Shown: piece by piece, positions 42,213 through 49,183 of the stretch
Layout of the letters: each line of letters begins with the position of its first letter
Numbering within the stretch: the first letter of the stretch is position 1
From: Porphyromonadaceae bacterium UBA2751
Lineage (GTDB): Bacteria; Bacteroidota; Bacteroidia; Bacteroidales; Muribaculaceae
Length of the DNA stretch: 64,000 bases
Reading direction: 5' to 3'
Assembly (NCBI GenBank): GCA_002353285.1
Contig: DEJJ01000023.1
Location: forward strand, 10,260 to 74,259
Notes under the pieces: generated by a model
Database searches by the model: none
What the model saw: the letters and a program-made list of their open reading frames with translations, nothing else
What the model was told of the DNA's origin: nothing
Program-made: the position numbers and the translations under genes

Positions 42213-42325
42213 GACACCGATAGGTGCAGCTTTGTGAAAACAAGAATGAAAACTTGTTTTCTCAATAATAATCACAGAGTTATTAGCGTTGAAAATATAT
42301 AGTAACTACCGAAAACAAAAATGAT
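42213..42325 (+). repeat. Leader repeat R-C, copy 3
   Basis: Near-identical to 38732-38848. It follows a small hairpin CTGGC/GCCAG with CTTTT (42193-42210) and ends at the ATG of the TPR gene. Confidence 0.9.
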
Positions 42326-43888
42326 ATGAAAACATCCTTTCTTCGCATTTTGATTATAATCTGCGCCGTGGTTTGGTCGCTTGGGGTGCAGGCGCAGAGG
42401 TCTATTGACTTGATCAACGACAACGACCGTGTGCAGCTCGAAGAGGCGATTGGCCTTATGGATAATGGCAAGCCCAAAGATGCCATCAAGATTTTTGACA
42501 ACTTGTGCAAGAAGTATAACAACAACTACATCATTGAGTATGAACGGCTTTATGCCTACTATCTCGCTGGCGACTTCAAGCGCATAGTCAAGGATGGTCC
42601 CAAGCTTTACAAGCATCCCGAGAGTGAGCCTCAGCTCTATCAGCTGGTGGGCAACGCACAGGACGTGCTTGGCGATCCTGAGGCGGCTGTCAAGACCTAT
42701 GATGAGGGCTTGAAGCGCTTCCCCAGCTCGGGCTATCTCTATCTTGAGAAAGGCAACATCCACTTGCTTCACAAGCGCTACAACGAGGCGGTTGAGTGCT
42801 ACCTGCGTGGCGTGGAGGTGCAGCCCGACTTTGCCAGCAATTACTACCGTCTGGCACTGCTCCTTGCCCAATCCACCGAGCCACTGTGGGCGATAGTCTA
42901 TGGCGAGGTGGTGTGCAACTTGCAGCCCGGCAGTGAGCGGAGCGAGGAGATGGGCAAGCTCATCTATAACCTATTTCAAGAGAACATAAAGATAGAGGGC
43001 GAGAACAAGGCGCATGTCACTTTGACTAAAAACAACACCATTCACATGAACAGTGACACTACCGACATTCAGGTGCCTTTCCCATTGATGTATGAGCTGG
43101 GGACCATGAAGTCGCCAGTGCTTGCCGAGTTCATGAAGACCAAGAAGCTCACCGTGGCGATGATTGCCGACCTGCGCAAAGATGCACTCGCGCACATCGA
43201 CTCGGTGGCACCAGGCTACTATAACCTCTCGCTGCTCGACTTCCACCGCAAGCTCATCAAGAGTGGGCACTGGGAGGCCTACAACATGTGGCTCATGTCG
43301 CCAGGGGCCGAAGACGAAACCGAGCAATGGGCCGACACCAAAGAAGGCGAGGCCGAACTCAATAAGTTCGGGGATTGGTTTGCCCAGAACCGTTTCATTC
43401 CCACCGAGGACGCGCCAACGGTGATGACAAAGCTATTCAAGACCCATGAAATGAATATCCCAAGCATCGAAGAGATAGAGAATGCCGAGGGCTGCCGCCA
43501 GCACCGCGACGACGCACTACGGCTGGCAAAGTGGTACCTTGAGCAGCCAGTGAATCCCAATGATATGACTCAAAAGCAGGTCATGCAATTCTTGGTGTTT
43601 TGGATGACTAACACCGACGAGTTTTCATTTGTGGTAAGTTCTAATGCTGTGTCGGGACATGTTGAGCTGTTTGCGGCCTACATGGCAGCAATGACCGAGC
43701 ACGCCATCGAGTTCAACGTGAAAAAGACCGACGAAGCGATGTATTGCGAGGTGATGCTGCAAGTCATCGACTACTACAAGCGCAACAAAGACGTGCTCGG
43801 CACCATCGAGTCGATGGAGAAATACCTCAACATGGACGGCCCCACCCTGCGCAACACCCTTGCCCAGGAGTTCAAGAAATTTAAGTGA
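42326..43888 (+). CDS. Secreted TPR-repeat protein
   Basis: 520 aa. Signal peptide MKTSFLRILIIICAVVWSLG, identical in 20 residues to that at 39734, then TPR-type helices at about 35-200 (IGLMDNGKPKDAIKIFDNLCKK, YLYLEKGNIHLLHKRYNEAVECYLRG), and a long C-terminal helical region without a recognised domain. The mature part is GC-richer than the island around it and resembles core Bacteroidales genes, so leader and signal peptide look grafted. Periplasmic scaffold role is a guess. Confidence 0.75.
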   Translation: MKTSFLRILIIICAVVWSLGVQAQRSIDLINDNDRVQLEEAIGLMDNGKPKDAIKIFDNLCKKYNNNYIIEYERLYAYYLAGDFKRIVKDGPKLYKHPESEPQLYQLVGNAQDVLGDPEAAVKTYDEGLKRFPSSGYLYLEKGNIHLLHKRYNEAVECYLRGVEVQPDFASNYYRLALLLAQSTEPLWAIVYGEVVCNLQPGSERSEEMGKLIYNLFQENIKIEGENKAHVTLTKNNTIHMNSDTTDIQVPFPLMYELGTMKSPVLAEFMKTKKLTVAMIADLRKDALAHIDSVAPGYYNLSLLDFHRKLIKSGHWEAYNMWLMSPGAEDETEQWADTKEGEAELNKFGDWFAQNRFIPTEDAPTVMTKLFKTHEMNIPSIEEIENAEGCRQHRDDALRLAKWYLEQPVNPNDMTQKQVMQFLVFWMTNTDEFSFVVSSNAVSGHVELFAAYMAAMTEHAIEFNVKKTDEAMYCEVMLQVIDYYKRNKDVLGTIESMEKYLNMDGPTLRNTLAQEFKKFK

Positions 43889-43965
43889 GTTATTCCTGTG
43901 ACAACTTGGCTCACAAACCCTATTACAGTTAAAGGCAAGGACAGTGAGTAAAACTGCTTGTTTTT

Positions 43966-43999
43966 TCAAAACGACACCATTGTTCCACAACTTAAAGAA
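43966..43999 (+). repeat. Leader repeat R-A, copy 2
   Basis: CAAAACGACAC then CATTGTTCCACAACTTAAAG, ending two bases before the ATG at 44002. Confidence 0.88.
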
Positions 44000-44001
44000 A
44001 A

Positions 44002-44892
44002 ATGAGAAAGATATTACTTATATTAATTCTAAGTTTGGCCGCGTTTGGTGGCAAGGCTCAGAATTGCGACTCAATAAAAATTGTTCCCAACTTTCATCTC
44101 AATGAATGTCGGCATTACAGACTTACGCAAATTGATGCTAATGAAAATGTCAACGACACAACGATAATGCATTTCAGCCTATCGGTTAAAGATATAAATA
44201 GCAATCATTATCGATTGTTATATAAAATGTATAGACCAACATCCAATCATTATAAATCACTCACATATGAACTCGCATCATACTTTGAACATTTAGATAG
44301 CTTTGGGTTTTATGATTTCTTTGAAAATCAAGGTTTCGAGTTTAATTTAAACAGAGAAAACTACAAGATTGATGAAATCTACTCTAAACCTTTAGAGCAG
44401 GCATTTAAAAAAATGATGGCTGACATCTTGTTAAAAGAGGCCGAAAAATCAGATGCTTCCAATAAATCAATTCCCGACAGTATCAAATTCATGATTGATT
44501 ATATGGTAGGTGGATTAAGCCATGCATTCCTGCCTTATTTGATAGAGGGGATTCAAAACCAATTTGGGAAAACCTTTGCCAATGGTATTGGCTTACTCAG
44601 AAAAGTTGATGATGATGATGTAATCGAAGAGCTTAATGATGATGGCGAAGTAGTTGTTAGAAGAGAGCCTTTAGACTCTATTATAACCGAATACTCAACA
44701 CAGACTCATATTGACAATGACGGCAAGATTAACTATAAACAAACAAGGCAAAGCAAAAGCCCAGTCGATGATTTAATTGATGAGCAAGAAGGGTATTTCG
44801 ATTCCAATGGTTGGCCCATAATGCTATACAAAAAACATGGAGTAAACAACCTGTTTGCAATAACCACCATCATTGAAGTGATAAATCCTTAA
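44002..44892 (+). CDS. Secreted protein of unknown function
   Basis: 296 aa. Signal peptide MRKILLILILSLAAFGGKAQ. Visible parts: a strand-rich N-terminal region (RHYRLTQIDANENVNDTTIMHFSLSVKDI), a helical centre (PLEQAFKKMMADILLKEAEK), an acidic turn KVDDDDVIEELNDDGEVVV and a C-terminal GYFDSNGWPIMLYKKHGVN that reads like a beta-rich lipocalin-like end, but no family is assigned. AT-rich, preceded by R-A. Confidence 0.62.
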   Translation: MRKILLILILSLAAFGGKAQNCDSIKIVPNFHLNECRHYRLTQIDANENVNDTTIMHFSLSVKDINSNHYRLLYKMYRPTSNHYKSLTYELASYFEHLDSFGFYDFFENQGFEFNLNRENYKIDEIYSKPLEQAFKKMMADILLKEAEKSDASNKSIPDSIKFMIDYMVGGLSHAFLPYLIEGIQNQFGKTFANGIGLLRKVDDDDVIEELNDDGEVVVRREPLDSIITEYSTQTHIDNDGKINYKQTRQSKSPVDDLIDEQEGYFDSNGWPIMLYKKHGVNNLFAITTIIEVINP

Positions 44893-44906
44893 CTTCTAGC
44901 GATACT

Positions 44907-44941
44907 GCAAAAACGATGCCATTGTTCCACAACTTAAAGAA
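44907..44941 (+). repeat. Leader repeat R-A, copy 3
   Basis: CAAAAACGATGC then CATTGTTCCACAACTTAAAG, directly abutting the ATG at 44942. Confidence 0.88.
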
Positions 44942-45304
44942 ATGAGAACAAAGAAAATATTTAAACAATTATGGGTTGCTTCTGTTGATATAGAAGCAAT
45001 GCCTAATTATGATTTTATGGAACTTATTGATCGCAGTGACTGTAATGAAGCATTGCCGAAATACATTGGAGCATGGGCAAATGTAATCATACAAGCTCCA
45101 ACCATAAAAGAAGCACTTTTCCTTATCGAAATTGGTTTGAACGAGAAAAATTTTAAGATAAGGTTTATTGATAAAATTGAGAACCTTTATTCGCTTGTCG
45201 AAGATAATGAAATTAATATTGATATGATAAAAGAAGCTGAATGGCTATATAAGTCCCAATATAGTTTTATGATAAGTGATAAACTTTGGCCCTATGGGGA
45301 TTAG
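44942..45304 (+). CDS. Small cytoplasmic protein of unknown function (immunity-like size)
   Basis: 120 aa, no signal peptide or membrane helix. Acidic, helical: APTIKEALFLIEIGLNEKNFKIRFIDKIENLYSLVEDNEI. Size, acidity and location in an array of unrelated small genes are like orphan immunity proteins, but there is no family match, so this is only a suggestion. The ATG touches repeat R-A, giving almost no room for any other leader. Confidence 0.55.
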   Translation: MRTKKIFKQLWVASVDIEAMPNYDFMELIDRSDCNEALPKYIGAWANVIIQAPTIKEALFLIEIGLNEKNFKIRFIDKIENLYSLVEDNEINIDMIKEAEWLYKSQYSFMISDKLWPYGD

Positions 45305-45358
45305 ATTTTTGTTGTAGGCCAAAGAACCATTTTTACCTAATTGATAAAACATATTATT

Positions 45359-45985
45359 ATGAAATATTTGTCAATATCTAAGCGTAGCATGATAGTGAAG
45401 TGGCTATTTGCTATTCACTTTATCTGTTTGACAATCTGTGCCGTTTTACTCTTCTCGCTAAAACGAAGTGAGCACTTGCGATGGGGCTTGGGTTACATGA
45501 TAGTTTGGGTAACGATTCTCTCATCATTGGTTTTGTTCTTTTTAATCAACAAACAGTTCAAGCATTGGTTGCTTCTTAAAATATACTGCGTAGTTTTCTT
45601 TGTGGCCAGTGCGGGATTAGGTGTTTTCTTACAAGGACTGGGAATGGATACCCTTCTTCTTCCCCCTAAATATTGCTCTGATGGAGATTATTTGATTCGG
45701 AGTAGAATTGAAGACATGCCGATAAATGAGTTTAATATTGTCCTTTTAAAAAATGAAGGTATCATAGAGAAACTTATTGCAACATACTATTATCCAACAG
45801 CTGATTCTATCAAAGTATATGAAGATAAAGGAGCTATAGTGATTTATTGTAGTGAAGAAAGTTTCTACACTGATTCCTTGGGTTGCATAGAACCGTTATT
45901 TAACCACCCAGCAAACGAGAATGATATAAGAGCATTGGCAAAGGAGCTGAAAGTTGACATTAATAATAAGTCCTTTCAATTTTAA
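45359..45985 (+). CDS. Membrane protein of unknown function
   Basis: 208 aa from ATG 45359. Three hydrophobic helices in the first half (MIVKWLFAIHFICLTICAVLLFSL, GLGYMIVWVTILSSLVLFFLI and LLLKIYCVVFFVASAGLGVFL), then a soluble, probably extracytoplasmic domain (about 110-208) with PINEFNIVLLKNEGIIEK. No domain recognised. AT-rich. Does not carry R-A or R-B immediately in front. Confidence 0.6.
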   Translation: MKYLSISKRSMIVKWLFAIHFICLTICAVLLFSLKRSEHLRWGLGYMIVWVTILSSLVLFFLINKQFKHWLLLKIYCVVFFVASAGLGVFLQGLGMDTLLLPPKYCSDGDYLIRSRIEDMPINEFNIVLLKNEGIIEKLIATYYYPTADSIKVYEDKGAIVIYCSEESFYTDSLGCIEPLFNHPANENDIRALAKELKVDINNKSFQF

Positions 45986-45994
45986 TTAATGGAT

Positions 45995-46041
45995 AACCGC
46001 TATCTTTGCGTATGGCAGAAAACAGATTGAATTATGGAAAG
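45995..46041 (+). repeat. Promoter-leader repeat R-B, copy 2
   Basis: AACCGCTATCTTTGCGTATG, then GCAGAAAACAGATTGAATTA and TGGAAAG; -7 box TATCTTTG at 46001-46008. The frame starting MAENRLNYGKK runs 28 codons before a stop. Confidence 0.85.
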
Positions 46042-46108
46042 AAGCTAATATTTTTAAGGACAAACTTTTGTCAAAACGTCTGCAAAATCACTTTTTGAGA
46101 TTAAAATT

Positions 46109-46138
46109 TTGTGGTATTAAAAATAATACCTATATTTG
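46109..46138 (+). promoter_or_regulatory. Promoter of DUF4160-DUF2442 pair
   Basis: TTG (46109-46111), 19 bp, TATATTTG (46131-46138), 28 bp before the ATG at 46167. Confidence 0.72.
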
Positions 46139-46166
46139 CGTCATAAACATAAAAACAATCAGAGTT

Positions 46167-46406
46167 ATGCCCGAAGTATTTCGTTTTTTTGGATTCTCGT
46201 TCTTCTTTTATAGCAAAGAACACGAGCCCGTGCACATTCATGTCGAAGGTAACGACGGAATGGCAAAGTTTGATTGGGATGGCGACAAGTTTGTCCTTGT
46301 CGAGAAACAAAACATTAAGGCTGGTGACATGAAGAAAATCAAGACTGTTATCAACGATAATGCCGATATTATAATAAAGCGTTGGAAAGAACATTTTGAA
46401 CAATAA
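46167..46406 (+). CDS. DUF4160 protein, probable half of a toxin-antitoxin-like module
   Basis: 79 aa from ATG 46167 (MPEVFRFFGFSFFFYSKEH). The motif FYSKEHEPVHIHVEGNDG and the basic end IIIKRWKEHFEQ are hallmarks of DUF4160. These proteins occur almost always next to a DUF2442 protein and are treated as putative type II toxin-antitoxin partners. 15 bp before the DUF2442 gene; same transcript from a good promoter. The frame is open upstream to 46068, but that region overlaps repeat DNA and the promoter. Confidence 0.8.
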   Translation: MPEVFRFFGFSFFFYSKEHEPVHIHVEGNDGMAKFDWDGDKFVLVEKQNIKAGDMKKIKTVINDNADIIIKRWKEHFEQ

Positions 46407-46421
46407 CACAACATTACTATT

Positions 46422-46829
46422 ATGAAAATTGTTAAGATTTGGTTCGATGACGAACATATATTTGGCGTAGACGAGAATGGCAAGGAGTATAGCCAGTCGT
46501 TGCTGTGGTATCCTAAACTAAGGACTGCCACTGCCGAGCAGCGCGAACAGTATAAATTTGGATTAGGAGGTATTCATTGGCGCGAACTTGACGAAGACAT
46601 AAGCTTCGAGAGCTTTGAATATGATGATGCTGAGCCAACTGCAATGCAACGTTTTTTCTTGACACACAAAGAAATAAATGTTGCCGAGTTTGCACGTTCT
46701 TTAGGTATGAATGCAACCCTTTTGAGAAACTATATCAATGGATTCAAGAAACCATCGGCCGAAAGAGAAAAAGCCATCCTCGACCATATCCACAAACTAG
46801 GTAAAGAAATGATGGCTGCCTGCTTCTAA
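46422..46829 (+). CDS. DUF2442 protein with C-terminal helix-turn-helix-like region
   Basis: 135 aa. N-terminal DUF2442 fold: MKIVKIWFDDEHIFGVDENG, ending GGIHWRELDEDISFESF, the diagnostic segment. A C-terminal extension RFFLTHKEINVAEFARSLGMNATLLRNYING looks like a lambda-repressor-type HTH, so this partner could bind the operon promoter as an antitoxin-type autorepressor. Pairs with the DUF4160 gene 15 bp upstream. Assignment to TA is by context and family habit. Confidence 0.8.
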   Translation: MKIVKIWFDDEHIFGVDENGKEYSQSLLWYPKLRTATAEQREQYKFGLGGIHWRELDEDISFESFEYDDAEPTAMQRFFLTHKEINVAEFARSLGMNATLLRNYINGFKKPSAEREKAILDHIHKLGKEMMAACF

Positions 46830-46841
46830 ATGAGTGATATA

Positions 46842-46866
46842 ATGGCAGAAAACTGATTGAATTATT
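46842..46866 (+). repeat. R-B remnant, copy 3
   Basis: ATGGCAGAAAACTGATTGAA and TTAT match R-B but lack its promoter part, and the peptide frame is broken by TGA after four codons. Confidence 0.7.
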
Positions 46867-46884
46867 CATATATTGGCTGTTATC

Positions 46885-46912
46885 AAAGCAAGGCATTGTT
46901 CCACAACTTAAA
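46885..46912 (+). repeat. Leader repeat R-A, copy 4
   Basis: GGCATTGTTCCACAACTTAA and A, ten bases before the ATG at 46922. Confidence 0.85.
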
Positions 46913-46921
46913 CCAGAAACA

Positions 46922-47497
46922 ATGAAAAAGATTCTAACACTATTAATGATAATGTTTTCTTGTGCCTCAATGAGTTCACAGGAAATTGTTGACTATCTTA
47001 ACGTAGGTAACACCATCGAGTTTAATGGCAAGAAAATGGTGCTAAGGTGGAGCACTCATCCTATGGAGCTGTACTATCTCCAAGAATGGATTCCTGAGAA
47101 TGAGACGTTCGACAACTATAGCCAAATGTTCACTGTAGCAGTTGTCTTGGCCGAAGAAGTAACTCCAGAGCTGGCAGTGCAAATGAAGGTTGACGAACTT
47201 GAAGAAAGGGCAAAAACCGATGCCTGCTGCAATTACCAAGTGCTTGAAAATAACGGAGAGTATATCCTGGACTTTCTCGTGAGCGATGGCAACGGCAAGA
47301 CTCTTAACTTACTGGAGTGGGACATTCACCACTATAAAACGGCTATAATCAATGGGAAAAAAGCACAACAGCTCAATTTCATAAGCACTAGGGCCTATGG
47401 TGACGATATAATGCCATTCCTTGAGTCTATTAAAGACCGACGCTCCGAGCAGATAAATGCATTAACGCAAATGGATATCAAATGCGAGATAAAGTGA
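46922..47497 (+). CDS. Secreted protein of unknown function
   Basis: 191 aa. Signal peptide MKKILTLLMIMFSCASMSSQ. A compact domain of alternating strands and helices (GKKMVLRWSTHPMELYYLQEW, TVAVVLAEEVTPELAVQMKVDELEERAK). No family recognised. Its end overlaps or abuts the next gene, so the two are translationally linked, as expected for a secreted protein with a cytosolic partner. Confidence 0.62.
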   Translation: MKKILTLLMIMFSCASMSSQEIVDYLNVGNTIEFNGKKMVLRWSTHPMELYYLQEWIPENETFDNYSQMFTVAVVLAEEVTPELAVQMKVDELEERAKTDACCNYQVLENNGEYILDFLVSDGNGKTLNLLEWDIHHYKTAIINGKKAQQLNFISTRAYGDDIMPFLESIKDRRSEQINALTQMDIKCEIK

Positions 47498-47499
47498 GG

Positions 47500-47928
47500 A
47501 TGAAAGATACGAATATCGGTTTAACCCCCAACGTTGGATATGGCGATTTTGTTATCGGTTCAAATATATCTAACTACTTGAATCGCGAACACACAAAAGA
47601 GACGTATCATGAGTCAACATTTACCAATGATTCATATCATTTTATAAATGATGACATCGACGTTTGGTGTGAACTAGACGGAATAATAAATACCATTCGT
47701 TGCTCATCATCTTGCATATATAAAGGCATTGAACTTATTGGACTGGATTTCAAAGAGTTTGTTTCTCTTGTCGAGAAAAAGCCCGATGATGAAGATGTAA
47801 TATATATCCCTATAAATGACGATAGAGGACAAAATCAGCATGTTTATGAATTTGATTCAATCGGACTTCAAGTCTGGGTTTGGAGAAACAAAATCAAAAC
47901 AGTAATAATTTCTAAATACGAAGAATGA
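47500..47928 (+). CDS. Cytoplasmic protein of unknown function, immunity-like
   Basis: 142 aa from ATG 47500, three bases after the previous stop, behind a purine-rich GTGAGG; ATG 47482 inside the previous gene is the alternative. The C-terminal block EFDSIGLQVWVWRNKIKTVIIS, preceded by KPDDEDVIYIPINDD, resembles small immunity-type proteins of Bacteroidetes, but I cannot name a family. No signal peptide. Overlap with the upstream secreted-protein gene suggests linked functions. Confidence 0.55.
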   Translation: MKDTNIGLTPNVGYGDFVIGSNISNYLNREHTKETYHESTFTNDSYHFINDDIDVWCELDGIINTIRCSSSCIYKGIELIGLDFKEFVSLVEKKPDDEDVIYIPINDDRGQNQHVYEFDSIGLQVWVWRNKIKTVIISKYEE

Positions 47929-47957
47929 TTATTCTGGCAAGAAAATTACTTAAGCAC

Positions 47958-47988
47958 TTGCATGTTGTTTACTAATTAGTTAACTTTG
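47958..47988 (+). promoter_or_regulatory. Promoter of XRE gene
   Basis: TTG (47958-47960), 20 bp, TAACTTTG (47981-47988). Confidence 0.72.
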
Positions 47989-48060
47989 CAAAAAAAATAT
48001 ATCATAATGGCTGAACGGAATTACAAGAGACATATTTTGAAGACAAAGGGAGGAAATAAT

Positions 48061-48369
48061 ATGACACGTGAAGAATTGAAAAACAGCAATCTTACTCCAA
48101 TTGAGGATTTAATCGAAGAGGATTTTGGCTCAATCGACACCCCTTCAAGGGTAGAATTTGAGGCCGATTGTGACGCTTTCATCCTTGGTGAGCGTCTCAG
48201 GGAAGAGAGACGTAAAGCCGGACTCACTCAGGAGCAACTTGCTCAGAGAATTGGCACGAAGAAAAGCTACATTTCTCGTGTTGAGAACGGCCATGCCGAC
48301 ATCCAGCTCTCTACCCTCTTCAAGATTTTTCAAGGACTCGGTCGCCGAGTGAGCCTTAGAGTTCTTTAG
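48061..48369 (+). CDS. XRE-family (HigA-like) antitoxin or regulator, orphan
   Basis: 102 aa from ATG 48061, preceded by a strong ribosome site GGGAGG. C-terminal helix-turn-helix: ERLREERRKAGLTQEQLAQRIGTKKSYISRVENG, then ADIQLSTLFKIFQGLGRRVSLRVL, the pattern of HigA/HipB-type antitoxins. The short in-frame leader from 48007 (MAERNYKRHILKTKGG) resembles a RelE/HigB N-terminus and may be the stub of a deleted toxin. No toxin is present, so it is an orphan, possibly a repressor of other modules. Confidence 0.8.
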   Translation: MTREELKNSNLTPIEDLIEEDFGSIDTPSRVEFEADCDAFILGERLREERRKAGLTQEQLAQRIGTKKSYISRVENGHADIQLSTLFKIFQGLGRRVSLRVL

Positions 48370-48373
48370 GTAA

Positions 48374-48412
48374 AACCGCTATCTTTGTCGATGGCAGAAA
48401 ACAGATTGAATT
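48374..48412 (+). repeat. Promoter-leader repeat R-B, copy 4
   Basis: AACCGCTATCTTTGTCGATG then GCAGAAAACAGATTGAATT, ending at the ATG of the next gene (48413). -7 box TATCTTTG at 48380-48387. The R-B ATG (48391) begins an overlapping out-of-frame peptide MAENRLNYGK. Confidence 0.85.
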
Positions 48413-49183
48413 ATGGCAAAACTAAGATTACATATAATTCTTGCAGTAGCTTGTTTAGGCATGTTGCTTTCGTGTGCTGTTTCAAAGACTGGATCTTCGA
48501 CAACAATATCTATGAAGGTCCATGAGTGTGACTCTATTATTGTCACTGAATTTAATGATGACAAGCTCGACACCCTTTTGATTATTACTGATTCAGAAAC
48601 GAAAAATATGTTGTTTGATATGTCGACTTATGACTCTTCACGTGATTTTGTGAAATTTTACCCAAGATTGCATTTGACATTTAAGGGACAAGACAAGGAG
48701 GAATCTCTTGGTGTATTTGGAAACAATGTGAAAGGCAAGAATGGGACATATAAATGCCCAATAGATTTAGAAAAGAAACTAAGGGAACTTGTAAACCAAG
48801 AAAACGCTTTTATTAATCTCGAGTATGGTCAAGAGAATATTGTTTGGAACAACAAAGATAACAGCTTTATACATAATTATGCTTATAAATCATTTGTTGA
48901 CAAGAGTATTGACAATAAAACATTGACTGCCGTTGCCGAGGCTATTTCGGACACAACCGACTTGGGGCATAAGATTTGTTCGAAAACGAGAAATCTTAGA
49001 AAAGGAGATATCGCATTCATTCTTTTGTATGAGTCACAATATGTAGAACCAGCAATTGATTTAAGAATGCAGTTCGACATTCTTGATGATGATTGCAAAT
49101 TGCCCTCTGGATTGCTGGACTATCTCGAAAACAATAGAGATCAGGTTAAAAGCATTATCTTAAAGAAATTACAAGCGAAATGA
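48413..49183 (+). CDS. Lipoprotein of unknown function
   Basis: 256 aa. Lipobox at Cys21 (LGMLLSC). The mature part is mixed alpha/beta: VHECDSIIVTEFNDDKLDTLLIITD, then NLRKGDIAFILLYESQYVEPAID; no family recognised. The start codon overlaps the end of repeat R-B, so its promoter and leader are the repeat. The stop overlaps the next start by four bases (ATGA), giving a two-gene operon. Confidence 0.65.
   Translation: MAKLRLHIILAVACLGMLLSCAVSKTGSSTTISMKVHECDSIIVTEFNDDKLDTLLIITDSETKNMLFDMSTYDSSRDFVKFYPRLHLTFKGQDKEESLGVFGNNVKGKNGTYKCPIDLEKKLRELVNQENAFINLEYGQENIVWNNKDNSFIHNYAYKSFVDKSIDNKTLTAVAEAISDTTDLGHKICSKTRNLRKGDIAFILLYESQYVEPAIDLRMQFDILDDDCKLPSGLLDYLENNRDQVKSIILKKLQAK

Noticed and set aside
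40183..46912. Integron cassette array
   Set aside because: R-A copies are not palindromic, sit at start codons rather than between cassettes, and there is no integrase in the window; cassette-like behaviour is kept only as a hypothesis.
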